Source of the DNA: Candidatus Woesearchaeota archaeon
Lineage (GTDB): Archaea > Nanobdellota > Nanobdellia > Woesearchaeales > GW2011-AR15
Assembly (NCBI GenBank): GCA_016934775.1
Contig: JAFGSP010000158.1
Coordinates: 1-5,630, forward strand
Direction: 5' to 3'
DNA length: 5,630 nt
Both the position numbers and the translations under genes were made by a program. The notes under the pieces were generated by a model. The model had not been told where the DNA came from, did not search any database, and saw nothing but the letters and a program-made list of their open reading frames with translations. Shown here piece by piece: positions 1 to 5,630 of this stretch (within the stretch, counting starts at the first letter, position 1; every line of letters begins with the position of its first letter).

Positions 1-1
1 A

Positions 2-163
2 CAACTCATTAACAGATATGGACCACTTGTTGAAAGATTTGATTTTAGTGGTCATAATGGAACAGCTCCACATGTGAATTATGACATATATGGTGCAAGT
101 GGAAGCTTCAGCAGAAATGCCTTAGGTCCATCACATTTTATTGATTTGGATTTACTAAAATAA
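2..163 (+). CDS. C-terminal fragment of an unidentified, possibly toxin-like protein (5' end outside window)
   Basis: Only the last 53 codons are present, open from the window edge and ending in TAA at 161-163. The tail contains the segment RFDFSGHNGTAPHVNY, followed by a Gly/Ser stretch, SRNALGPSHF and a final IDLDLLK. A compact aromatic, Gly- and His-containing C-terminus of this kind (RFDF-GH-G-PHV) recalls the toxin ends of polymorphic toxins or of secreted nucleases, but no named family can be assigned from 53 residues. A strong oligo-T stretch follows the stop, so the gene probably ends its own transcription unit. The small AT-rich genes downstream would fit an immunity position if this is a toxin; that is inference. 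That it is coding is fairly sure from the clean frame and protein-like composition; its function is not. Confidence 0.6.
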   Translation, partial: QLINRYGPLVERFDFSGHNGTAPHVNYDIYGASGSFSRNALGPSHFIDLDLLK

Positions 164-166
164 ATA

Positions 167-180
167 TTTTTTTTATTTTT
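167..180 (+). terminator. Oligo-T archaeal-type transcription terminator
   Basis: Four to seventeen bases after the TAA of the first gene there are eight T, one A and five T on the plus strand, with no hairpin before them. Archaeal RNA polymerase is known to terminate at such T-rich tracts without stem-loops. The position just after a stop codon supports this reading, although the general AT-richness of the gap weakens it. Confidence 0.5.
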
Positions 181-190
181 AATTAAAAAA
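178..190 (+). promoter_or_regulatory. Possible TATA element for the 105-residue gene
   Basis: The sequence TTTAATTAAAAAA lies 24-36 bases before the ATG at 214, so a transcript could begin close to the start codon as in leaderless archaeal genes. The GGTGA at 191-195 looks like a Shine-Dalgarno core but is 18 bases from the ATG, too far to act as a normal one. The whole gap is A/T-rich, so chance resemblance is possible. Confidence 0.3.
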
Positions 191-213
191 GGTGACAATA
201 AATCAACAAACTA

Positions 214-531
214 ATGATAGTGGGGATTAGCAATAGAGAAGAATTTATTTGCTATACTTTTGAAAAGAATAAGCTTTATTATAAGATTCTACCTCAAATT
301 CTAAAAAAGATTAATATTGTTGTTCCTGACTTTTACGAGCCTTCGGGAAAATTGACAGATGCTACTAAAATAACTGATTCATATTCTTATTACTCGAATA
401 CAAAATCTAAAATTTTAGAGGTCATTGGTGAAAAAAGAATAATGTTGTTCTTTTTTTCCATAGATAAATTAAAATTAAACTCACTTATTGATAAAATTGC
501 CGAATACAAAAAACCTAAAAAAGATTACTAA
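214..531 (+). CDS. Small hypothetical protein, 105 aa (candidate immunity protein)
   Basis: I do not recognise a family. The protein is soluble-looking with no signal peptide or membrane helix. It starts MIVGISNREEFICYTF, has a Tyr/Ser/Thr-rich middle (about residues 35-65), a hydrophobic strand around IMLFFF (residues 76-81), an amphipathic helix and a Lys-rich end (KKPKKDY). The alternating strand/helix look and small size would suit an immunity or antitoxin protein, and it sits 50 bases after a toxin-like gene end; both points are suggestive only. The ATG at 214 is the first start in this frame after TAA at 199. Base composition is very AT-rich (about 22-33% G+C in the stretches I counted). 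Its 3' end overlaps the next gene by 44 bases in another frame, so it may instead be the first half of a frameshifted gene. Confidence 0.6.
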   Translation: MIVGISNREEFICYTFEKNKLYYKILPQILKKINIVVPDFYEPSGKLTDATKITDSYSYYSNTKSKILEVIGEKRIMLFFFSIDKLKLNSLIDKIAEYKKPKKDY

Positions 532-1006
532 GATTGATTCTGAACTTGTAGCTAAATTTAAGTTAGCTTTTGATTTAATGAAAAAAGATCTAGGGTTTAA
601 TTCAACTCTTGAAGAGTTAGATGAAGTATTCTACTTTACAGATTACATCCTTCAAGTGAAATTTATCAGCCCAAAGCTTTCCCGAATGCTTTGTGGAAGG
701 ATAAGAGACACTTTCAATCTTTGGATTACTCAGTTACATGCCTGGCTGGTGCCTAATCCTTATTCGATGATAGGACTCTCAGAAAGCCAGGCGTTCAATG
801 ATAAAGAAAAAGAAGAGATAACAAAAATAATGGCAAAATTCATGGCATTCACTTCACAAAACATTTTAATTGGGTTAACAAAAGACAAGATGAAAGAAGC
901 AGAATACTTTGACAATGCAATGACCTTATGGAATGACTCTAAGCCAATTTTTATCAAATATTCAAAAAAAGTAAACGAGTACTGGAAGAGCCGTTTGGGC
1001 GACTAG
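488..1006 (+). CDS. Hypothetical all-helical protein, about 172 aa
   Basis: No family is recognised. The protein is rich in Lys, Glu, Leu and Phe and reads as a run of amphipathic helices, with a more hydrophobic aromatic stretch around residues 75-97 (FNLWITQLHAWLVPNPYSMIG) and conserved-looking Trp residues near both the middle and the C-terminus (YWKSRLGD). There is no signal peptide or clear membrane span. The frame has no ATG until 578, which would delete the helix SELVAKFKLAFDLMKKDLGF that looks like a genuine domain start; TTG at 488 or 497 are the only standard alternatives, so I keep the longest form. It overlaps the upstream gene by 44 bases and lacks its own promoter or ribosome site, so it is probably co-transcribed, or joined to it by a frameshift. 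The coding call is strong; the start is uncertain. Confidence 0.7.
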   Translation: MIKLPNTKNLKKITKIDSELVAKFKLAFDLMKKDLGFNSTLEELDEVFYFTDYILQVKFISPKLSRMLCGRIRDTFNLWITQLHAWLVPNPYSMIGLSESQAFNDKEKEEITKIMAKFMAFTSQNILIGLTKDKMKEAEYFDNAMTLWNDSKPIFIKYSKKVNEYWKSRLGD

Positions 1007-1007
1007 C

Positions 1008-1021
1008 TTTAAATATTAATA
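1008..1021 (+). promoter_or_regulatory. Archaeal TATA box of a leaderless gene
   Basis: TTTAAATATTAATA begins two bases after the stop of the preceding gene. The centre of its TTTAAATA core is about 27 bases before the ATG at 1039, the spacing at which archaeal TBP/TFB place the transcription start at or next to the start codon. No Shine-Dalgarno lies between them. The next gene is therefore probably transcribed on its own as a leaderless mRNA. Confidence 0.6.
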
Positions 1022-1038
1022 TCTGATTCTAAAACAGG

Positions 1039-2145
1039 ATGGATTTCAAAAAACTAATTTTAGAGGCTGAAGAAGCACTTTTGTCAGAATTCAAAATAAA
1101 ACCTGAAAAAACCCAATATTTCGTCTACCAAAGTAATCAATGGACTGATTTTATTAAAAGGACAAATTCTCATCCTCAAGCCCTTGATATATATTTGCCG
1201 AGAACATTGTCTGCACATATTTATCAAGATTCAGTGTTTTTGCCAGTCACATTTCTGCATGTGTATTTCGGACACGGACTTTTTTGTGAGCACAGCCTGA
1301 TAGGAAGAAACATTGTCTCATTAGACCAGCATCTGGCAGAACTTGAAAAAGAAATGTTAGGCGCTGAAGAATTGCCTGAGCCTCAACATTTCAAAATTAA
1401 AGTTCCAAATGAAATAGCTAATGAGCATAAAAAGCGAAAGAATGCGTTTTTATCTTATTTTAGTTCATTCCATAGTGTTTATGAAGGGTTTGGATATTGG
1501 CTAGAACACTTTTTATCAAAAAGATTTAATCTTGAATCTTTGTTTGAAAAAAAAATGGATGAAGTAGTGCATCCTGAGTATAAGAGATTATTTGAAAAAT
1601 ACCTGGGATTTTCACAAGAGCTTGGAAACTTTGCCCTGATTGCTGAATTAGGATTTCCTAAATTTTTTGATGATGCTCTACTAATTGATACACTTAGTAG
1701 AATCTATAAAGATGATTTTTCATCTATAGATTTAACAATTCTCTACGGCTCTCAGAAGCCCTATTCAGATATTGATTTTTTTATTATATCTGATAAGATT
1801 ACTGCAGGATATAACCACTGGCTGGACATTTATGCTAGGACTCCTGAAGAGTTTGAAGAGGAACTGGCGTTGTTATCAATTGCTGTCACTGACCCTTTAT
1901 TTTCAGGAAAGACTATTATGGGAAAACCTGAATATCAGGAGCAATTAAGACAAAGAGTACTGGATATGCCTATTACAGAGGAAGCTATTCGATACAATCT
2001 TGCGCAATCAGAAGAACAAGGAAAAAACTCATTAACTTATCCTGAAGGATCCAGAGAACGCAGGACAGCTCAAAATTACCAAGAGAGTTACAGGAGAAAC
2101 GCTGAAGAATTAATGAAGGGAAACAAAATGTTAACATTCAAGTAA
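1039..2145 (+). CDS. Nucleotidyltransferase-fold protein with an N-terminal metallopeptidase-like (inactive?) domain, 368 aa
   Basis: Residues about 230-300 form a Pol-beta-type nucleotidyltransferase core: strand LTILYGS (GS at 237-238), then SDIDFFII with the metal-binding pair D244 and D246, and a possible third acid D263 in WLDIYARTPEEF. This matches the GS...DxD signature of minimal nucleotidyltransferases, which transfer NMP groups to proteins or small molecules; the substrate here is unknown. Residues 1-225 are different: HVYFGH (74-79) has the H-x4-H spacing of the HExxGH motif of M49 (dipeptidyl peptidase III) enzymes, and YEGFGYWLEH (148-157) could supply the third ligand, Glu149. 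The usual catalytic Glu is Val75, so peptidase activity is doubtful. Residues 310-368 are charged and helical, too short for a full HEPN domain. The protein is cytosolic with no signal peptide. ATG 1039 fits the leaderless promoter. The nucleotidyltransferase call is good; the peptidase relationship is tentative. Confidence 0.75.
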   Translation: MDFKKLILEAEEALLSEFKIKPEKTQYFVYQSNQWTDFIKRTNSHPQALDIYLPRTLSAHIYQDSVFLPVTFLHVYFGHGLFCEHSLIGRNIVSLDQHLAELEKEMLGAEELPEPQHFKIKVPNEIANEHKKRKNAFLSYFSSFHSVYEGFGYWLEHFLSKRFNLESLFEKKMDEVVHPEYKRLFEKYLGFSQELGNFALIAELGFPKFFDDALLIDTLSRIYKDDFSSIDLTILYGSQKPYSDIDFFIISDKITAGYNHWLDIYARTPEEFEEELALLSIAVTDPLFSGKTIMGKPEYQEQLRQRVLDMPITEEAIRYNLAQSEEQGKNSLTYPEGSRERRTAQNYQESYRRNAEELMKGNKMLTFK

Positions 2146-2151
2146 TTCCTT

Positions 2152-5100
2152 CTACTTCCTTCCCAGCTGCCACTTCCTCTCTTCTTCACTCAATCCCAGC
2201 TGCTTCATATAAGTGTCCTTTTGCTCATTGCTCTTGAAGCCCATCTCTTTCATTTTCTGACGATGCATTTCCCATGCCTTCATTATCCCCTGCTGTTCAT
2301 ACTGCGATTCTGAGTATTTCACGACATCAGGGTGGAACCTCTGGAAATATATGACAAAAGTAGTTATGACTGCCATGAGGCCGCCAATTATAAGGACTTT
2401 GTTTAGGTTGCCTTCTGTGGACTCAAGCTGGTCGCCTATGAGGTCTGCTATCGGCAATCCTTTGATCTGCTCAAGGCAGTCCGGGTCAATCCTCCTCTTT
2501 ATCTTATAGGTAAGCTCAATCCTCTCATTGACATCTGTGAAATGCCACGCGATAAGAGGGTCTTCTTTTATGACCTCATAGTTTTCATAGTCTATCTCAA
2601 GGTCTTCGAGGTATTCAGTGAGGCATTTAGGGATGAAAAGGCTGTAAGTAAGGTTGCCCAGGTTCTTGTTGGGCGTCAATATGGTCTTGATTATTGTCTC
2701 ATCTCCAAGGTATGAATATTCTACCTCCTGGCCAAGGTCCTTTGCTGTCTCTTCTGCAGCATCAATGTCTTCTTCTGTATAGCCTTCTTCTATAAATATA
2801 TCTCCTGTGTCATCATCGTCGCCTATATCAATTATATTGCAGCCTTCTGTCTGGTACACTATAAAACCGATGGTCTGCGTCTTTTCATTGCATTTCAGCG
2901 TAAAGGAGTTAGTTCCTAATGGGGCGCGTATGCTCCTTCCTGAGGCTATATCTACAAAACTTTTCATGCCGTTCAGCTTGTAGCTGCACTTTATGCCTTC
3001 ATAAAATGAGTAATCTACTGTGATCCCTGTGTCATCATCGCATGTAGGGTAGCGCCTGTTTGCCACAGGGCTTCTCAATGTGATCTCTGCGTTAGCAGGG
3101 CATTCTGCATCACAAGGCCACGGCTGCCATGCATTATTTGTGCAGGTCTGAGTGCTCTGGCACTGGCCCACTGCGCACATCCTTGTCTCTCCATTAGTAG
3201 GGCAGCACTGCTCTGCCTCGTCTGTCTGGCCGTCGCAGTCATTGTCAAGGCCGTCGCATATTTCTGCTGTTGGATTAACTGCGCCTGAACACTGGCCCCA
3301 TGTTCCATCGCTCCCGCAGGTCTGTGTGCCGTACTGACAGGCTCCTGTGTCTGTCTGTCCGCACTGTTTTGTCTCTCCAGGCCTGCAGCCTGCGCAGCCT
3401 ACATCATCATCATCAGGGTTGCAGTTGTTGTCTATGCCATCATAGCAGATATCCTGCGCCCCCGGGTTAATAGCTACATTCTCATCATCGCAGTCATCCC
3501 CGTATTCAGAGCATAGCCTTGTTGCTGATTTATCTCCGATAAGGAAGCTGCCTGCGCATGTCATGTCCTCGTCCGCATACCCATCGCTGTCTGAGTCGCA
3601 GCCTTCATCCACCCTTGAATTTTCATCGCAGTTGTTGTCTAAAGAATCGCATATCTCCTCTGCTCCGGGATGGACTGATGATTTTGAGTCGTCGCAGTCT
3701 CCTGAGAAGTCGGCGCATGCCTTGATTATGCCGTCGCTCTGGAAGAATCCTGTGCACGTGCCGTTGGCATAGCCGTCCCCATCTACATCAAGCCCCTGCA
3801 GGGCTGTGCACGGGTTGCCTGCAAGAAGCGTCTCCCACCAATTATTTACTTGGCACCATGTCTCTGCGCAATCAATGAGGCCGTTGCAGTTGTCATCTAT
3901 GTTGTTATTGCAGACTTCTGTAGCTACTCCGGGATTTACGGATGGGTTGTTGTCATCGCAGTCATTCCAGTACTGGGTGCATGACCTCAGCACATTGTTC
4001 CCGTCCCTGAACTGGCCTGAGCAGGCTATTGTTATGTCAGAGTAGCCGTCCTTGTCCTTGTCACAGCCCTCATCTATTGTGCTGTCAAAGTCATTGTCTG
4101 TGTTGTCGCATATCTCAGATGACCCCTGGGATAATGCCCTGGTCATCTCATAGTTCGATGATAATGTGTATGTCTCTTTGTATGTCTGGTAGCCTGATCT
4201 TGAGATTGTCATAGTATATGTGCCCGGCGGTCCATTATAGGTCGCCTGTCCGTTCTGGTTTGTCTGCTGGGACCATTGAATGCCTGTCTTGTTCAATGCT
4301 ACATTAGCTCCTGATAAAGGAGAACCTGCTGCAGTGACTGTAATTGTAAGATCATACAAAGGCGGCGGATTGACTGTCACTGAGACTGTTTGTGAAGCGG
4401 GCGTATTTGTCGGGCATACGCTGGACTGGTCATCTGCTGTGATTTCCACGTTCAATGTATATTGGCCCTCGTTTTGTGGAGTCCATAGTTGTGCATAGTC
4501 TTCATACTGAGTAGGGTCTGTGTTCGCTGCTATAGGAAATGTATCTGTCTGCACAACAGTCGTGTCCTGCATGAGCCTCACTGTGGCAATAGATGGAAGC
4601 GCCTGGAGGTCATAGATAAGGTTATAGTCCTGGTCATAACCAAAATCAGCAAGATATGATATCTTCTCAAAAGACACCTCTGCCTCTTCGTTCTGCCTTA
4701 TGTTGGGAGCAGATACAGGCTGCGCATCCACATTCCTCACAAAGTTGTAGCACGTATCTGTAAGCTCAGGAAGGACTTCTATGGGCTGTTCTGCGTACTC
4801 GTCTACTACAGCAACGCACAACGGATCTGTTATGTGCGATGTAACTTTAACTGTGAAGTTGCCCGGATATGATTCTGAGGAGGGCCAGGAAAAGGAGTAG
4901 GGTTCGGACTCTGCAGGTGTTGAGCCTCCTCCAAATACTTGTATTATTTGTGGTACAGATTTCACAACTTCCTCTGTGCTATCGTCAATTATTTCAAGCA
5001 AAACATGTGTTTCAATATCAAAATAAGAATCAAATTCTGAAGGAAAATAACCTGGCGGCGTACTTGTTGGAGTAAGTGCACTAGCTGTTTCTCCATCTAA

Positions 5101-5568
5101 TTCAGTATCTGTGCTTATAGTTAAAGGCAGCCATTCTCCAATTTTATTTGAAATTTGAAGTGAAATTGGAGCAGAACAACCTTCCTTAATATTGAATCTT
5201 CTTCCAAGATGAACTGGGTCTGAAGAAAGAGTGCCCCAATAATTTGCTCTGTATTTTTTACCAATAAACCCTTCTTTAAAGAAATATATTGCATAGTATC
5301 CTGACGAAGGGAGATTTGTTGGATAAGTTACAGTTAGTCTATCAGATGAACCGGTATTAGTAGATAAAGACCAATAATCTGTGCTTACAGTATTACAATC
5401 TGAATCATTACAGGTAAATCCTCGTACTTCCACATCAGTTACTGGAACATCCTGTCCTAAATCATAGTCATAAGTGTAGAATCTATACTCAACATATCTT
5501 GCAGAAGACACAGATATTGAAGCTAAGACAGAAACAACAATCAGGATAATTATATATTTAAAGTTCAT
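2152..5568 (-). CDS. Large membrane-anchored surface protein with MopE-type Asp/Cys modules, 1138 aa
   Basis: Probable cell-surface or adhesion protein; partners unknown. A signal peptide (residues 1-23: NFKY, hydrophobic core, cut after SSA) precedes about 380 residues of beta-rich sequence. Residues 405-479 resemble a carboxypeptidase-regulatory-like (CarboxypepD_reg/PEGA-type) domain (LSGANVALNKTG, GPPGTYTMTIS.SGY). Residues 485-789 hold about five MopE-type modules with DxDxDGY loops, DCDD and DNNC cores and PGA linkers, expected to bind Ca2+ and form disulfides. An Ig-like stretch (825-907), an acidic linker (DDDDTG) and a membrane-proximal domain (about 928-1035) follow. One transmembrane helix (1058-1075) and a 63-residue charged tail give an N-out, C-in topology. 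Sequons such as NFT, NKT, NGT and NLT suggest glycosylation. ATG at 5566-5568 is preferred; an adjacent in-frame TTG (5569-5571) would add one residue. The gene is convergent with its left neighbour. Its first ~200 codons are AT-richer than the rest. Confidence 0.85.
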   Translation of the reverse strand: MNFKYIIILIVVSVLASISVSSARYVEYRFYTYDYDLGQDVPVTDVEVRGFTCNDSDCNTVSTDYWSLSTNTGSSDRLTVTYPTNLPSSGYYAIYFFKEGFIGKKYRANYWGTLSSDPVHLGRRFNIKEGCSAPISLQISNKIGEWLPLTISTDTELDGETASALTPTSTPPGYFPSEFDSYFDIETHVLLEIIDDSTEEVVKSVPQIIQVFGGGSTPAESEPYSFSWPSSESYPGNFTVKVTSHITDPLCVAVVDEYAEQPIEVLPELTDTCYNFVRNVDAQPVSAPNIRQNEEAEVSFEKISYLADFGYDQDYNLIYDLQALPSIATVRLMQDTTVVQTDTFPIAANTDPTQYEDYAQLWTPQNEGQYTLNVEITADDQSSVCPTNTPASQTVSVTVNPPPLYDLTITVTAAGSPLSGANVALNKTGIQWSQQTNQNGQATYNGPPGTYTMTISRSGYQTYKETYTLSSNYEMTRALSQGSSEICDNTDNDFDSTIDEGCDKDKDGYSDITIACSGQFRDGNNVLRSCTQYWNDCDDNNPSVNPGVATEVCNNNIDDNCNGLIDCAETWCQVNNWWETLLAGNPCTALQGLDVDGDGYANGTCTGFFQSDGIIKACADFSGDCDDSKSSVHPGAEEICDSLDNNCDENSRVDEGCDSDSDGYADEDMTCAGSFLIGDKSATRLCSEYGDDCDDENVAINPGAQDICYDGIDNNCNPDDDDVGCAGCRPGETKQCGQTDTGACQYGTQTCGSDGTWGQCSGAVNPTAEICDGLDNDCDGQTDEAEQCCPTNGETRMCAVGQCQSTQTCTNNAWQPWPCDAECPANAEITLRSPVANRRYPTCDDDTGITVDYSFYEGIKCSYKLNGMKSFVDIASGRSIRAPLGTNSFTLKCNEKTQTIGFIVYQTEGCNIIDIGDDDDTGDIFIEEGYTEEDIDAAEETAKDLGQEVEYSYLGDETIIKTILTPNKNLGNLTYSLFIPKCLTEYLEDLEIDYENYEVIKEDPLIAWHFTDVNERIELTYKIKRRIDPDCLEQIKGLPIADLIGDQLESTEGNLNKVLIIGGLMAVITTFVIYFQRFHPDVVKYSESQYEQQGIMKAWEMHRQKMKEMGFKSNEQKDTYMKQLGLSEEERKWQLGRK
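2344..2397 (-). other. Single transmembrane anchor of the surface protein
   Basis: The codons give the hydrophobic stretch VLIIGGLMAVITTFVIYF, directly followed by QRFHPDVVKY and a Lys/Glu/Gln-rich tail of about 63 residues. By the positive-inside rule the tail is cytoplasmic. This is the only long hydrophobic span apart from the signal peptide, so the protein is held by one C-terminal helix rather than by a lipid or sortase-type signal. Confidence 0.8.
3202..4116 (-). repeat. Tandem MopE-type Asp/Cys-rich coding modules (about 5 copies)
   Basis: Inside the surface-protein gene, the pattern ICD-x3-DN-N/D-C/F-x-D recurs at residues 486, 552, 639, 708 and 770 (ATG numbering, approximate). Copies 2-4 are preceded by a DxDxDGY loop, a C-x-G-x-F element and DCDD. 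The DNA shows it as recurring 'gcagt(t/c)(g/a)ttgtc' blocks on the plus strand about 190-230 bases apart. The last copy follows the familiar CRPGETKQCG...GACQYGTQTC...WGQC...NPTAEICDGLDNDCDG order known from bacterial and archaeal surface proteins. The copies differ clearly at the DNA level, so these are old, not recent, duplications. Confidence 0.8.
4132..4356 (-). other. Carboxypeptidase-regulatory-like (beta-sandwich) domain region
   Basis: This part of the surface-protein gene encodes a segment starting YDLTITVTAAGSPLSGANV and ending near MTRAL. It shows the usual order of such domains: 'G..L.GA.V' strand, 'T..NGQA.Y.G.PGTYT' turn, and 'S..GY....T' strand. Such domains commonly act as spacers or carbohydrate-facing stalk modules in exported proteins. 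It separates the N-terminal beta region from the Asp/Cys modules. Confidence 0.6.
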
Positions 5569-5592
5569 CAAGGAAAAATAAAGAAAAAGGGG

Positions 5593-5624
5593 TTTTTAAA
5601 TTTTTGTTTTATTTATATATACTA
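5593..5624 (-). promoter_or_regulatory. TATA region of the surface-protein gene
   Basis: Read on the minus strand, TATATATAAATAAAAC is followed by AAAAA and TTTAAAAA (5593-5600). The TTTAAAAA box is centred about 28 bases before the ATG, the same geometry as the promoter at 1008, and is preceded by an A-rich CAAAAA that could be the TFB-recognition element. The TATATATAAA further up (about 5614-5624) is a second candidate that would give a leader of some 20 bases. No Shine-Dalgarno is visible before the start. Confidence 0.5.
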
Positions 5625-5630
5625 GGACAC

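Noticed and set aside
191..195. GGTGA as ribosome binding site for the gene at 214
   Set aside because: It is 18 bases from the ATG, beyond normal spacing, and no start codon in an open frame lies at the right distance.
508..514. A AAA AAC as a classical -1 slippery heptamer
   Set aside because: In the phase needed for slippage it would move ribosomes from the second gene's frame into the first gene's frame, which stops at 531; this gives no meaningful product. Joining the two genes needs +1.
760..957. Minus-strand open frame of 65 codons
   Set aside because: It lies entirely opposite a well-supported plus-strand gene and shows no domain, promoter or protein-like pattern of its own.
1960..2145. 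Complete HEPN domain after the nucleotidyltransferase core
   Set aside because: Only about 58 residues remain, without the R-x4-6-H motif or enough helices; a HEPN-like helix is possible but not a full domain.
3202..4116. CRISPR-like or DNA-level tandem repeat array
   Set aside because: The recurring blocks are imperfect, keep reading frame and match a known protein module pattern; there are no identical repeats with unique spacers.
3075..4498. Several open frames opposite or beside the surface-protein gene
   Set aside because: They arise from the repetitive, Cys/Asp-biased codons of the real gene; their translations are Ser/His/Pro- or Ala/Gln-rich without recognisable features.

Overview
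The window looks like DPANN-type archaeal DNA, possibly from a Woesearchaeota- or Pacearchaeota-like genome; this is an inference. It rests on TTTAAA-type TATA elements about 27-28 bases upstream of start codons with no usable Shine-Dalgarno (leaderless genes), a long oligo-T stretch instead of a hairpin terminator, and a large exported protein with MopE-type Asp/Cys modules and one membrane anchor near its C-terminus. No rRNA, tRNA or CRISPR is visible.

Left part (1-1006, AT-rich, plus strand). The last 53 codons of a truncated gene end at 163 with a toxin-tail-like sequence. An oligo-T terminator follows, then two small unrecognised genes: a 105-residue protein (214-531) and an overlapping 172-residue helical protein (488-1006). 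The order 'exported or toxin-like C-terminus, then a small AT-rich orphan' resembles a toxin/immunity cassette, but this is a hypothesis. The 44-base overlap, the lack of an ATG at the head of the second gene and two A6 runs in the overlap leave open a frameshifted single gene.

Middle part (1007-2145, plus strand). A well-formed leaderless promoter precedes a 368-residue protein. Its C-terminal half is a nucleotidyltransferase-fold domain (GS...DID). Its N-terminal half carries an HxxxGH motif and a later EGF..WLEH motif, like a gluzincin metallopeptidase whose catalytic Glu is replaced by Val. The combination is unusual and is the most interesting feature here.

Right part (2152-5568, minus strand, convergent with a 6-base gap). 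A 1138-residue type I membrane protein has a signal peptide, beta-rich domains, a carboxypeptidase-regulatory-like domain, about five Asp/Cys-rich putative Ca-binding modules, a membrane-proximal domain, one transmembrane helix and a charged cytoplasmic tail. It is probably a cell-surface or adhesion protein. Its first ~600 bases are clearly AT-richer than the rest, suggesting a domain swap or mosaic origin. Its promoter lies at the right edge.
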